A stretch of 64,000 nt of DNA from Treponema sp. OMZ 790 (GCF_024181285.1 NZ_CP051201.1:2108001-2172000), one strand, 5' to 3'; positions 52,789-61,813 are shown, counted from the first letter of the stretch. A program made the numbers and translations. Notes: generated by a model not told the origin, from the sequence alone.

Positions 52789-52883
52789 AGAAAAGTCCTT
52801 ATGTAGAGATCATTATATGTAAAAAAGTAAGGAAAAACAAGAGATGGAAAGTTGCTAACAAAGAAAAAATGTTAAAATAATCC

Positions 52884-52912
52884 TTGCCTTTTCGATATAC
52901 AATTTATATATT
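52884..52912 (+). promoter_or_regulatory. CBASS operon promoter
   Basis: TTGCCT (52884-52889) and TATATT (52907-52912) are 17 bases apart. A strong GGGGGAGG site precedes the ATG at 52934. TTGCTAACA (52852-52860), the AraC-site core, lies just upstream. Confidence 0.55.
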
Positions 52913-52933
52913 ATATGTCAGGGGGAGGAAATT

Positions 52934-53860
52934 ATGAATATCTTAACACTATCAGGTGGCGGATTCAAAGGTCTTTACACAGCTAAAGTTCTTGAGCGAC
53001 TTGAAGAGGAATTAAAAGTTCCGATTGCTCAGAAATTTGATTTAATTGCAGGGACATCTATAGGTGGAATCGTAGCATTAGCTCTTGCATATGAAATTCC
53101 ATGTAGTCAAATTGTTGGTTTTTTCAATGAAAACGGCAAGAAAATATTTAAGAAACGATTGAATTTTGCAATAATACCCAAATATGGCAAGAAACACTTA
53201 AAAGATGCTTTAGCTAAAATATTCGGAGATGCCAAGATAGGAGATTTAAAACACAGAGTTATTATACCTACTATTAATTATTCCAGCGGAAAAATTCAAT
53301 TATTTAAAACAAGACATCACTCAACTTTTATAACAGATTACAAGAGAAGTCTTGTTGACGTTGCAATGTCAACTGCTGCCGCTCCGATTTATTTTCCTGT
53401 CTATCATACTGGTTACGGCGACTTTGTTGATGGCGGTTTAGTTGCAAATCATCCAGGTTTCTTTGCCATCCTTGAAGCCAAGCAATTTCTTAATACAGAA
53501 GAATCTGATATCTCAATGCTTCATATAGGTACATTATCGCAGCGATTTACATCAGATGGGCGTACAAATTTAGGATTGTTACGATGGCGAACAAAATTAC
53601 TTAATCTACTTTTTTCTTGTCAAGACCAATCTGTAAATCAAATAGTACAATTTCTTTTAAATGATAGATATTATTCCATCGATGAAATCATAACAGAACA
53701 ACAATCAAAAAAAATTGCTTTAGATAAAGCCGATGATACTGCTATAAACATATTAATACATCATGCGGAAGAAAAAGTAAAAGAGTTTATGGGCACAAAA
53801 CAATTTACAAATTTAAAAGAATATACAGCACAAGAATTTAAACCTATTCCACTGGAATAA
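52934..53860 (+). CDS. capV: CBASS effector, patatin-like phospholipase (CapV)
   Basis: A 308-residue patatin-family phospholipase. The oxyanion motif is SGGGFKG near residue 8, the nucleophile is Ser42 in GTSIGG, and the catalytic Asp is in FVDGG (Asp166). In type II CBASS, CapV is switched on by cyclic GMP-AMP from the partner synthase and degrades the inner membrane, killing the infected cell. First gene of the operon; the CD-NTase follows after 14 bases. Length and motifs are complete, so it looks active. Confidence 0.9.
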   Translation: MNILTLSGGGFKGLYTAKVLERLEEELKVPIAQKFDLIAGTSIGGIVALALAYEIPCSQIVGFFNENGKKIFKKRLNFAIIPKYGKKHLKDALAKIFGDAKIGDLKHRVIIPTINYSSGKIQLFKTRHHSTFITDYKRSLVDVAMSTAAAPIYFPVYHTGYGDFVDGGLVANHPGFFAILEAKQFLNTEESDISMLHIGTLSQRFTSDGRTNLGLLRWRTKLLNLLFSCQDQSVNQIVQFLLNDRYYSIDEIITEQQSKKIALDKADDTAINILIHHAEEKVKEFMGTKQFTNLKEYTAQEFKPIPLE

Positions 53861-53874
53861 AGAGAGGTACAATA

Positions 53875-54999
53875 ATGAAAAATTTTGATAAAAATTTTTA
53901 CAGAGATCCAGACAGCTTTTTATCTAAATTGAAAGTATCAGAAAGTGATTATGAAATAATTCATAAGGTCATTGGTAAAATTAAAGAAGCACTTCAAAAA
54001 GGGTTATCGAAAGAATATGGGAAATCGCCTAGATTTATGACTCAAGGTTCCGCCAGGTACGGCACACTAAATAATCCCTGTATAGTTCCGCCACAACAAA
54101 TGGATTACGATATCGGCTGTTATTTACCATTGTCAGAACATATGGAAGAGGAAAATCCAATAGATGCAGAAAATATTTTCTTTAAATCTGCTGATAAAAT
54201 TTTAGCGGAGTTAGTAGAAAAAGAGCATTGGAAGTCATACTCTAAAGAAAAAGATACATGTTGTAGAGTTGAAATAAATAAAAAAACACATATTGATGTG
54301 CCTTTATATTCTGTCCCCGATGAGGAATTTAATACTATTAAAGATAGAATGCCATTAGCAGAGATGTGCCATTTCTCTAAATCCTTAGAAAGCATTGATT
54401 CTGATACTTTGACATGGGATGATTTTGAATTCACAGAAGTTCTTCTAGCTCATAGAAAGATAGGGTGGAAAAAATCAGACCCTAGGGATTTAAATATACA
54501 TTTTGAAAATGTTGCGAGAACTAAAGGACCACAAATTATACGCCTTTTTAGATATATGAAAGCTTTTCGTGATAAACAATGGATAACTAAAGGACCGTCC
54601 TCTATTTTTCTAATGTGTGTTATTGATAGAGTAATACTAGCCATGAATAAAAATGGAGATGCTATCGCTTTTTTGCAAGTTTTAGAAGAGTTCTCAAATC
54701 TCTCATCGAGGCATGTAGAGAATCCTACAAATACTGAGGAAAGAATAAGTATATCTTCAGAGGATTATAATAAATTAAAGACCGTTTCGCTCGCATTTTA
54801 TACCGATTTAAAAAAGGCAATTTATAATCAATACTTATCAGGAATAGAAGCCTCTAAATTAATCCAAAAACACTTAGGTGATAGATTTCCTGTAAAAGAC
54901 AACCAAGATGATGATGAAATATCACGAGAACAAGTATTATCGATTACCGGCACGCCGCAAGAAAAAGAATCGATCCCATTAAGAACTCATGCCGGATAA
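53875..54999 (+). CDS. CD-NTase (cGAMP synthase of CBASS, DncV-like)
   Basis: A 374-residue nucleotidyltransferase of the cGAS/DncV-like family. TQGSARYGT (Gly58-Ser59) and MDYDIGCYLP (Asp77, Asp79) form the active site, with the third Asp in HIDVPLY (Asp141). Clade A members such as DncV make 3'3'-cGAMP. AGAGG precedes the ATG; the Cap2 gene starts inside its 3' end (11-base overlap). The C-terminus is the residue that Cap2 would conjugate to targets; here it ends RTHAG. Confidence 0.9.
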   Translation: MKNFDKNFYRDPDSFLSKLKVSESDYEIIHKVIGKIKEALQKGLSKEYGKSPRFMTQGSARYGTLNNPCIVPPQQMDYDIGCYLPLSEHMEEENPIDAENIFFKSADKILAELVEKEHWKSYSKEKDTCCRVEINKKTHIDVPLYSVPDEEFNTIKDRMPLAEMCHFSKSLESIDSDTLTWDDFEFTEVLLAHRKIGWKKSDPRDLNIHFENVARTKGPQIIRLFRYMKAFRDKQWITKGPSSIFLMCVIDRVILAMNKNGDAIAFLQVLEEFSNLSSRHVENPTNTEERISISSEDYNKLKTVSLAFYTDLKKAIYNQYLSGIEASKLIQKHLGDRFPVKDNQDDDEISREQVLSITGTPQEKESIPLRTHAG

Positions 55000-56581
55000 T
55001 ATACTTCCAGAAATTACTTACCAGTTTTTACAATTTGGTTTTACACTCTGTGCCTCTTGTAACCCTCATATAATTAAGTATTCTGGTTGTATAAATACTG
55101 AAAAATATGGGGATATACACATAGATTTTGAATTATCGGATACATTAGTAGATTTCCCCACAGCAAAAGTCAATCAAAAATCACAGCATTTATTCAAACC
55201 ATTACATTATCCTCATTTAGAAAGAAATTGGAAAATTTGTTATCATAATAATTCGGTATTCTTTGACTGCACAAACCCGCAGGAATACATAGCATTCATT
55301 ATAAATAGTGTAAAATCAATTCTTGAAAGCTATAAACATGATGATATGGCGGAAATAAAAAAGGAATTTAGAAGCTATTGGTGTGCAACAGAAATATACT
55401 ATGGAGATTTTGATATAGCACAGCCGGTATTCATTAGTGAAAAACGAGTCCTGAATAAAAGAACACAGAATACCTATGAAACTTTTATTATCACTCTTGA
55501 TGATATTCCTAGTATAGCTAATATTCAATGGCCATTGGAAACAATACAGGATCTTCTACTATGGTTAGATAAAGTATCCTATAATGATAAAAACTTAGAA
55601 AAATACATCTACTTATGCTTTCAGCAAAAACAGCAAAATATATTTATAATTATAAATATATCTAAAGATGAAATGTTTTTGGGTGTTAAAATATCTCCTT
55701 CATCAATATTAACAAAAATACACACGCCAAAATTACGTAATAGCACCATTAAAAATGCTATTAAAAATAAAAATTATCTCTTTACACGCTTCTTTATAAA
55801 AAAAATTAATCCGATAGAATTGATCTTCGATAATTTTGATGATGATTCTAATTATTCAAGATCAACACTATTATATAAAAAAATTGCTTTGATTGGTGCA
55901 GGAACATTAGGAAGTAATTTAGCGAATATTTTAATACGTAATGGATCAGGATTACCTAATACAGAAGCTACATTAGTAATAATTGATAATGATATTTTTG
56001 AACCTGAAAACTTTTCAAGGCATCACTTAGGACTAAATTATGTAGGTTTGCCGAAAGCAGCGGCTCTTGCACATGATTTAAAACTTAGAAATCCTTATGC
56101 AAATATTCAAGGAAAGATAAACTCTGTTGAAAAAATTGATTTAAATAATTTTGATATTGTCATTGATTCAACAGGGGAGGAATCATTAACACTTTATTTA
56201 AGTAAATCTGTCCATAAATTAAAAACTAATGCTTTGTTGATATCAGCATGGATTACAGATGCAGGGAAAATCATAGAAGCTTTTGCGCAACCTAATAACG
56301 CCCAATCAGCTTGCTTTAATTGTTGTAGAAAATCAGCGATATACACAAAAGCAGAAATACAAAAACTTCCAATGAGAGATTCCTGTCAATCAATCTATAT
56401 CCCTTTCCCTGTTACGGCATCATTACAAGCTGCTATTCTAGTAGCGAAAATACTCAATCAACACATAGTATCACCATATAAAACAACAACTTTTTTCAAA
56501 CAAAATATTGACCCCATTGATAGCGTTCAGGTAGAAACTATAAACAAAAGTGAAGATTGCATAGTATGTGGCAAAAATTAA
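54989..56581 (+). CDS. cap2: CBASS Cap2, E1/E2-like conjugating protein
   Basis: A 530-residue fusion. The N-terminal E2-like domain has HYPHLERNWKICY, in which Cys84 is the likely E2 cysteine. A linker follows, then an E1/ThiF adenylation domain from about 297 with ALIGAGTLGSNLA, NDIFEPENFSRHHLG (Arg/Asp ATP site) and DSTGEESL. Cys466 in MRDSCQS is the likely E1 cysteine, and CFNC (442-445) with CIVC (524-527) would hold zinc. Cap2 primes the CD-NTase by joining its C-terminus to a target. The four-gene order V-Cdn-Cap2-Cap3 is that of complete type II CBASS. Confidence 0.88.
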   Translation: MPDNILPEITYQFLQFGFTLCASCNPHIIKYSGCINTEKYGDIHIDFELSDTLVDFPTAKVNQKSQHLFKPLHYPHLERNWKICYHNNSVFFDCTNPQEYIAFIINSVKSILESYKHDDMAEIKKEFRSYWCATEIYYGDFDIAQPVFISEKRVLNKRTQNTYETFIITLDDIPSIANIQWPLETIQDLLLWLDKVSYNDKNLEKYIYLCFQQKQQNIFIIINISKDEMFLGVKISPSSILTKIHTPKLRNSTIKNAIKNKNYLFTRFFIKKINPIELIFDNFDDDSNYSRSTLLYKKIALIGAGTLGSNLANILIRNGSGLPNTEATLVIIDNDIFEPENFSRHHLGLNYVGLPKAAALAHDLKLRNPYANIQGKINSVEKIDLNNFDIVIDSTGEESLTLYLSKSVHKLKTNALLISAWITDAGKIIEAFAQPNNAQSACFNCCRKSAIYTKAEIQKLPMRDSCQSIYIPFPVTASLQAAILVAKILNQHIVSPYKTTTFFKQNIDPIDSVQVETINKSEDCIVCGKN

Positions 56582-57030
56582 AAAACGGGATTATTTTTAA
56601 CAAAACTCCGATGAAAATTTTATTATTTTCAGATAGTAGCATATCAACTATGCGAAAGTTTATACAAAATACAAATTCTAAATATGAAGCCGGAGGTATT
56701 ATACTGGGAGAAGTAAAAGGTGAACATATTTATGTAACAGATGTAAGCTATCCTAAAAAAAATGATATTCGTAAAAGTACATACTTTGAACGTAAAGATA
56801 AAGCTCATATCTCATTCTATGAACATAGATACAATCAAAATAATTGTATAAAATATTTCGGAGAATGGCACACTCATCCTGAAAAACAACCAATCCCATC
56901 TACCACCGACATCAATGAGTGGAATAAAATATGTAAAATGGTAAAAGAACCAAATATATTTTTAATTATTGGAATAAACGGTATCTATATTGATTTACGA
57001 TGGGGAAAAAGAACCATTATCAAATGCTAA
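56566..57030 (+). CDS. cap3: CBASS Cap3, JAMM/MPN isopeptidase
   Basis: A 154-residue metalloprotease of the JAB1/MPN type that reverses Cap2 conjugation. The JAMM motif is complete: Glu41 in EAGGIILGE, then EWHTHPEKQPIPSTTD (His102, His104, Ser112, Asp115). The gene overlaps the Cap2 stop. I use the ATG at 56566; a TTG at 56557 and an ATG at 56611 are alternatives, since ribosome sites are weak for all. Confidence 0.87.
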   Translation: MWQKLKNGIIFNKTPMKILLFSDSSISTMRKFIQNTNSKYEAGGIILGEVKGEHIYVTDVSYPKKNDIRKSTYFERKDKAHISFYEHRYNQNNCIKYFGEWHTHPEKQPIPSTTDINEWNKICKMVKEPNIFLIIGINGIYIDLRWGKRTIIKC

Positions 57031-57206
57031 TTTATATTAAGGTTCCTCTAAAAACCTGTTTTTTAGCCCTAATCATTTTAGCGGTTTTTTATAAATTGTC
57101 TAGTGTAAAAATCGGCTTCATTATCTTACTTTCCATCTTTATATCCTCTATCTCCTCCAATTTTATTTTTTTAAATAGCAATATCATATTGGGCGTAAAT
57201 AAGTGA
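57027..57206 (+). CDS. Possible small two-helix membrane protein after Cap3
   Basis: A 59-residue ORF whose ATG overlaps the Cap3 stop. It has two hydrophobic stretches (TCFLALIILAVFY and IGFIILLSIFISSI) and nothing else recognisable. A longer version starts at 57000 inside cap3. No clear ribosome site, so translation is uncertain; if made, it might be an accessory of the CBASS operon. Confidence 0.3.
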   Translation, partial: LIYIKVPLKTCFLALIILAVFYKLSSVKIGFIILLSIFISSISSNFIFLNSNIILGVNK

Positions 57207-57281
57207 AGATCTGCGATAAATCATAGCCAAAGTTCATATTTTAGCGTAGATAAAATCCTGATAATTTAAAACCTGCATCCA

Positions 57282-57310
57282 TACACATATTCGCTTCTTT
57301 ATGGTATAAT
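57282..57310 (+). promoter_or_regulatory. Promoter of the DUF4160 pair
   Basis: TACACA (57282-57287) and TATAAT (57305-57310) are 17 bases apart; AGGAGG and the ATG at 57331 follow. Confidence 0.6.
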
Positions 57311-57330
57311 ATAAACCGTAGGAGGTTATT

Positions 57331-57561
57331 ATGAATCGTAAAATTTTTTGTGAAAAAGATGGAATTTTAATTACATATACCGATAACGATGTATGTTTTG
57401 AAGATTCTAAAACAGCCGAAGCTATCTTGCTTACAAATAGAGGAGAAATAATACATTCTAATTTTGATGTAGAAAAGAATGAATATTTTAAAAATTATCT
57501 TAAACAGATTTATCAATCTATAACGGCATTCCGCAATCTTGATGCACTGGAGAGCGCCTGA
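57331..57561 (+). CDS. Small partner protein of the DUF4160 gene
   Basis: A 76-residue protein that I cannot place in a named family (MNRKIFCEKDGILITYTDND at the start; predicted beta strands then a helix EKNEYFKNYLKQIYQSITAF). It overlaps the next gene by one base (TGATG). The size, order and coupling are those of a toxin-antitoxin-like pair, but which member would be toxic is not known. Confidence 0.6.
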   Translation: MNRKIFCEKDGILITYTDNDVCFEDSKTAEAILLTNRGEIIHSNFDVEKNEYFKNYLKQIYQSITAFRNLDALESA

Positions 57562-57836
57562 TGCCCATATATCTCCGTACTGCAGGTTATAAAATTTATT
57601 TTTGGTCAAATGAATACGGTGAAGCTATTCATTTTCATGTTACAAAGGGCAATCCAAGCAAAAATGATACAAAAATTTGGGTTTTATCGAATGGGTCTTT
57701 TCAATTAGCTCACAATAAGGGTAAAATTCCTGAGAAAGATTTGTCCCGCATTTTTTCTGCTATGCAAAGTTACTATTTTGACTTTATAAATTTTTGGAAA
57801 ACATATCATGACTCAGAAGTACAATTTTATCATTAA
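57561..57836 (+). CDS. DUF4160 family protein
   Basis: A 91-residue protein with the DUF4160 features: GYKIYFWSNEYGEAIHFHVT near the N-terminus, KIWVL in the middle and LSRIFSAMQSYYFDFINFWK at the end. DUF4160 genes usually occur in small two-gene units with DUF2442 or other short partners and are suspected toxin-antitoxin components; no activity is established. A SanA-like remnant follows. Confidence 0.72.
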   Translation: MPIYLRTAGYKIYFWSNEYGEAIHFHVTKGNPSKNDTKIWVLSNGSFQLAHNKGKIPEKDLSRIFSAMQSYYFDFINFWKTYHDSEVQFYH

Positions 57837-57853
57837 AAGGAGCTCCCATTTAC

Positions 57854-58035
57854 ATGAAATCTAAACCCATAAAAAAATAGTCTTATGCCTTATTTTTCTC
57901 TTTGCTTTAATTTTAATAGGAATTGCAGGCATAAACATCTACATGCTTAACTACTCGAAACCTTATATTTATAAAAATGTTCCCACCTTACCGAAAAAAT
58001 ATGTTGTGATTATATCGCGGATCGAAGCCGCGTAG
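57854..58035 (+). pseudogene. SanA/YdcF-like membrane protein remnant
   Basis: The ATG at 57854 follows AAGGAG but the frame hits TAG after eight codons, right after a run of seven A (57871-57877). With one more A it continues as KIVLCLIFLFALILIGIAGI then YIYKNVPTLPKKYVVIIS, the N-terminal membrane anchor and start of a SanA-type domain. That frame ends at a TAG at 58033, so most of the usual 200-residue domain is missing. It is both frameshifted and truncated. Confidence 0.7.
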
Positions 58036-58046
58036 ATTGCTCTCCC

Positions 58047-60035
58047 CTACATCGAAAACTTTTTTTTCATTTGGCTGAAAATATCGGCAATGCGTTCTTC
58101 TTCGGCTTGGGCATCTGGTTCGTGGTATTCGACGAGGTCAGCAGGAATTTCATCCAAAAAGGGAGAGGGAGCGCATTCGGCGATTCCTCCCTGTTTCCGC
58201 CTTTGCCGGCAGCTTGTGATAAAAAGTTTTTGCTGAGCGCGGGTGATAGCAACATAGAAAAGGCGGCGCTCTTCTTCGACATCTCCGTCATTTTCTTCAA
58301 CACTCCGCGCATGAGGAATAAGACCGTCCTCGGCGCCCGCAATAAATACGACAGGAAACTCCAAACCCTTTGAAGAGTGAATGGTCATAATGTTTACCTC
58401 GCCCTTATCTTCTTCAGTATCGTCGCGGGTTAAAAGGGTAATGCGGTTAAGATAATCGTAGAGGCTTCCGTCCCAGTTGTCGGGATTGTTTTCCCAATCG
58501 TCCATCGAGCGTAAAAAACTTTCGATATTCATCATTTTAAATTGGGCAGCCTTTTCGCTTTTTTGATATTCGGCGATAAGATACTCGTTATAGGCAATGT
58601 CGTCCAAGAGCTTTCTTACCTTTTGAGCAAGGCCCTTTCCCGAAAGAAGATGGGTGCGGTGAGTGCTTATAAGCTCGGCAAATTCCTTTAAGTCTTCGAT
58701 GCTCTTTCCCCTCATGTCCTCAGGAGGATTTTCAAGGAGGAGGCGGATTGCGCTCCGCATCGAGCAGGCGTTTTCGGTTGCAAGGGCCGAAAGGGTTTCG
58801 AGAGTTTTTTTGCCTATACCCCGCCTCGGCGTGTTTATAATGCGCAAGAGGTTTACATCATCGTCAGGGTTTGCAACCACACGCAGATAGCTTATAAGGT
58901 CTTTTATTTCCTTACGCTGAAAAAAACTCGTTCCTCCCGACATTCTATACGGAATGTTTACTTCCAAAAAGGATTCTTCCAAGGGGCGGCTCAAACTATT
59001 GGCTCTGATTAAAACTCCGAAGTCGGAATATTTAAAGCCTTCCCTCTGCTTTAAACTTAAAATCATGTCCGAAATAAAGTCGGCTTCAGCAGCTTCGTTT
59101 TCGGGGATAAAAATTTCGATGGGCCGGCCCGAATCTTTTTCCGACCAAAGGGCCTTAACCTTGCGGTTTACGTTATGAGAAATTACCCCGTTTGCGGCAG
59201 CCAAGATTGTGCCCGTGGAGCGGTAGTTTTGTTCAAGTTTTATTTCAACCATTTCGGGGAAGTCTTTTTCAAAGGTGCGGATATTTTCAAAACTCGCACC
59301 CCTCCACGAATAAATAGATTGATCGTCATCGCCTACCACGCAGATATTTTTGTCGGCGATTAGCTTCATAAAATTATATTGCTGTGTGCTGGTGTCTTGA
59401 AATTCGTCAACCATTATGTATTGGTATCTTTCGCGGTATTCCGCCAAGACATCGGGGTGTTCTTTAAATATTTTTATGGGGAGCATTATAAGGTCGTCAA
59501 AGTCTACGGCATTGTAAAGTTTAAGCCCTTCCTGATATTCTTTATAAAGAGCCTTGTAAGAATCGTGCTCGTTTGTCCAATCCTTTCTTCCCATTTTGAT
59601 GTTTGAAAAAAGAATGCCGACCTTGTAAACATCCAAGGCATCCGCGGAAAATTTAAGCTCTCTTCCGCATTCTTTAATCAGCTGATTGCGGTCGGTTTCG
59701 TCATAAATACTGAAGTTGCTCCTCCAGCCTATTTTGTCGATGTGGGCACGCAGTACCTTGACTCCAAAGGCATGAAAAGTGCTCACGGTCAGGTTTTGAA
59801 GTTTCTTACCGGTTAGCTCCTTTACCCGATCTGCCATCTCCTTAGCCGCCTTATTGGTAAAGGTGAGGGCCAAAATCTGAGACTGAGGAATTCCCTTGTC
59901 GAGCATGTGGGCAATTCTAAAAGTGATAACGCGTGTTTTCCCCGAACCGGCTCCCGCAATTATAAGCACGGGCCCGTTAATTGTCGTAACGGCTTTAAAC
60001 TGTTCGGGATTAAGACCTTCAGTAAATTCATTCAT
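58047..60035 (-). CDS. pcrA: UvrD/PcrA-type ATP-dependent DNA helicase
   Basis: A 662-residue SF1A helicase that unwinds DNA 3'-5' in repair and replication restart. It has a Q-motif-type start (LNPEQFKAV), Walker A GAGSGKT near residue 29, DEFQDTSTQQY (motif II), VGDDDQSIYSWRGA (III), LEQNYRS (IV), TIHSSKGLEFPVVFIAG (V) and FYVAITRAQ (VI). It lacks the long C-terminal extension of classical UvrD. An extended -10 element ten bases before the ATG and no ribosome site suggest a leaderless mRNA. Confidence 0.93.
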   Translation of the reverse strand: MNEFTEGLNPEQFKAVTTINGPVLIIAGAGSGKTRVITFRIAHMLDKGIPQSQILALTFTNKAAKEMADRVKELTGKKLQNLTVSTFHAFGVKVLRAHIDKIGWRSNFSIYDETDRNQLIKECGRELKFSADALDVYKVGILFSNIKMGRKDWTNEHDSYKALYKEYQEGLKLYNAVDFDDLIMLPIKIFKEHPDVLAEYRERYQYIMVDEFQDTSTQQYNFMKLIADKNICVVGDDDQSIYSWRGASFENIRTFEKDFPEMVEIKLEQNYRSTGTILAAANGVISHNVNRKVKALWSEKDSGRPIEIFIPENEAAEADFISDMILSLKQREGFKYSDFGVLIRANSLSRPLEESFLEVNIPYRMSGGTSFFQRKEIKDLISYLRVVANPDDDVNLLRIINTPRRGIGKKTLETLSALATENACSMRSAIRLLLENPPEDMRGKSIEDLKEFAELISTHRTHLLSGKGLAQKVRKLLDDIAYNEYLIAEYQKSEKAAQFKMMNIESFLRSMDDWENNPDNWDGSLYDYLNRITLLTRDDTEEDKGEVNIMTIHSSKGLEFPVVFIAGAEDGLIPHARSVEENDGDVEEERRLFYVAITRAQQKLFITSCRQRRKQGGIAECAPSPFLDEIPADLVEYHEPDAQAEEERIADIFSQMKKKFSM

Positions 60036-60045
60036 AGGAAGGGTG

Positions 60046-60054
60046 AGTATATCA
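60046..60054 (-). promoter_or_regulatory. Extended -10 promoter, nearly leaderless helicase mRNA
   Basis: TGATATACT on the minus strand ends ten bases before the helicase ATG at 60035, the same spacing as at 6424-6432. The ten intervening bases (CACCCTTCCT) contain no ribosome site. Confidence 0.55.
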
Positions 60055-60143
60055 AAAAAATGGGAAAGTTTCTATAACTTAAAACGGAAAATTATCGGGC
60101 ATCATTAACTGATTTCCACTCTTTTATAGTTCTTTTTCTTTCG

Positions 60144-61667
60144 TCAAAACTTAAGCCCTTTGATCCAGTCCTCTATTATCGGCTCCAAGGTCTTTACATC
60201 AAAGCCAAGCTTTAATACTTGAACCCTATGCTCGGAGATGCCCCAATTTTGGTAAGGGTTATCGTAGTTTTCATCAAAGAAATCATAGATATAGTTCTCG
60301 GCATCGTTTTGCTCGTTACCGAACATCGAAATCTTTTGAACAGCGGACTTTTCAAGCACCTTTCTGATTGAAGGCCTTATGCCTTCAAAAAAGAGGCCTT
60401 TGTGAATTTGATATTTATCTCCCCTCATGGTCTTAATCATTTCCGATATTGAGCCTGAAGGATTCATTTCAAGTTTAGGCCTTTCAAAATAAGAACTCAA
60501 AACAGGTTCTTCTTTTTTAACTTCCTCTGTTTTTTTATCCTGAACTGTTTCCTTGTTTTGTGCAATATTATTTTTTTGCCCGGCAGCTTCCGAATTTTTT
60601 GAAACTTTTTTAAGGCTTATCTTTTCAGTCTTTTTATTGGGAGTCTTTTTTTCTTTTTTCGGTTTTGCCTTCTCTTTTAAAGGAGCTTGCTTATCAGGAG
60701 CCGTATCGGAAAGTTCTTCCTTCTTTTTTACAGGTTCTATCGAAAGTTTTAACCTTGCCCATTCTCTTTGAAGATAAAGGTCTCCGCTTATGCTGTAATA
60801 GTAACCGTTTACAAGGTTCAATAAAACTGCCTGCAAAATTTCTTCATCCTTCCAGCTTCTAAATCTTCCGATTTTTACGGCCTGAAAAATATTAAAATTA
60901 TTGGTTTTATATTTTCGGCTGTATAATAGAACAATATTTTCAAATCCGCCGTCTGCATAAACCGGCCAATATTTTAAGGTGTAGGCGATGACCTGATCTT
61001 CAACCCGTTTAATATCGGGAGAAATAATTATCGCATCTATTTGTTCTTTTGTAAAAACAATTTTTGAAAAGTCAAAGGTCTTAGGAGGCTTGTAGGCAGC
61101 CCGTTCTCTTTTTTGCCGCGACAAAATTTCGGCCTGTTCATCACGATAAGCCTTCACCGATGAAAGGGTATCGGTAACATAGAGACGGATAAGCTCTGCC
61201 GATTTTTTCATAGCTGCCTGTTTAAAGCCTATGATGTCGGCATAGCGCGCATATTTTTCGGTAAACGAAATCGAAGCAAACCTGTCGGAAGAAACGGCCG
61301 AAACTATCTTTTCACATTCCTGCACAACATTGTAAACATCATTTGTATCAAGATTGGCCGTTCTTTCGGTAATAAAACCTATTACCTGCTTAATCTGCAT
61401 TATAGTTTTTTGCGCAAGCTGAATTAAATTTGCAGTCAGCAATTCCTGAAATCTATGCGACCTCTGTCTATATGAAGACATCAGTTCATAGCGCATAGAA
61501 TCATCGGGATATTTGCGCTTTAGTTTTCCGTTATATAATAAAAGAGCTTCATTAAGACGCCCCGTCTTTCTAAGTTCAAAATATCGTTCAATATCAAGAT
61601 CGTCCGAAAGACTCACCTGAGGATATTCTTGTTTTAAGACTTGTTTTTCAAGTTCAGTTATTTCCAT
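60144..61667 (-). CDS. Conserved-looking hypothetical protein with charged linker
   Basis: A 507-residue cytoplasmic protein, no signal or membrane segment. The N-terminal 340 residues are helical (VYNVVQECEKIVSAVSSDRF; FSKIVFTKEQIDAIIISPDI). A Lys/Glu-rich linker of about 100 residues follows (KEKAKPKKEKKTPNKKTEKI is typical), and then a C-terminal 120-residue domain with YIYDFFDENYDNPYQNWGIS and VQVLKLGFDVKTLEPIIEDW. I recognise no family. Its position upstream of the helicase on the same strand could mean co-transcription, with a 108-base gap. A -10 like TATAAT lies near its start. Confidence 0.65.
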   Translation of the reverse strand: MEITELEKQVLKQEYPQVSLSDDLDIERYFELRKTGRLNEALLLYNGKLKRKYPDDSMRYELMSSYRQRSHRFQELLTANLIQLAQKTIMQIKQVIGFITERTANLDTNDVYNVVQECEKIVSAVSSDRFASISFTEKYARYADIIGFKQAAMKKSAELIRLYVTDTLSSVKAYRDEQAEILSRQKRERAAYKPPKTFDFSKIVFTKEQIDAIIISPDIKRVEDQVIAYTLKYWPVYADGGFENIVLLYSRKYKTNNFNIFQAVKIGRFRSWKDEEILQAVLLNLVNGYYYSISGDLYLQREWARLKLSIEPVKKKEELSDTAPDKQAPLKEKAKPKKEKKTPNKKTEKISLKKVSKNSEAAGQKNNIAQNKETVQDKKTEEVKKEEPVLSSYFERPKLEMNPSGSISEMIKTMRGDKYQIHKGLFFEGIRPSIRKVLEKSAVQKISMFGNEQNDAENYIYDFFDENYDNPYQNWGISEHRVQVLKLGFDVKTLEPIIEDWIKGLKF

Positions 61668-61775
61668 AAAAATCCGCCGATTTTAGGCAAAAATTATACT
61701 GTAATAATATAGTAAAAAAAGAAAAAAAACAAGCTCAACAGCCGAATTTAAAAAAATTATCAATGAAATTTTATA

Positions 61776-61813
61776 TTGACTTTTAATACGTAATAATCTA
61801 TACTTAATACGTA
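61776..61813 (+). promoter_or_regulatory. Antitoxin promoter with paired operator repeats
   Basis: TTGACT (61776-61781) and TATACT (61799-61804) are 17 bases apart. TTAATACGTA occurs twice as a direct repeat (61783-61792 and 61804-61813), 21 bases apart or two helix turns; one copy lies in the spacer, the other at the transcription start. Each contains the palindrome TACGTA. This is the layout expected for autorepression by an antitoxin. Confidence 0.65.
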
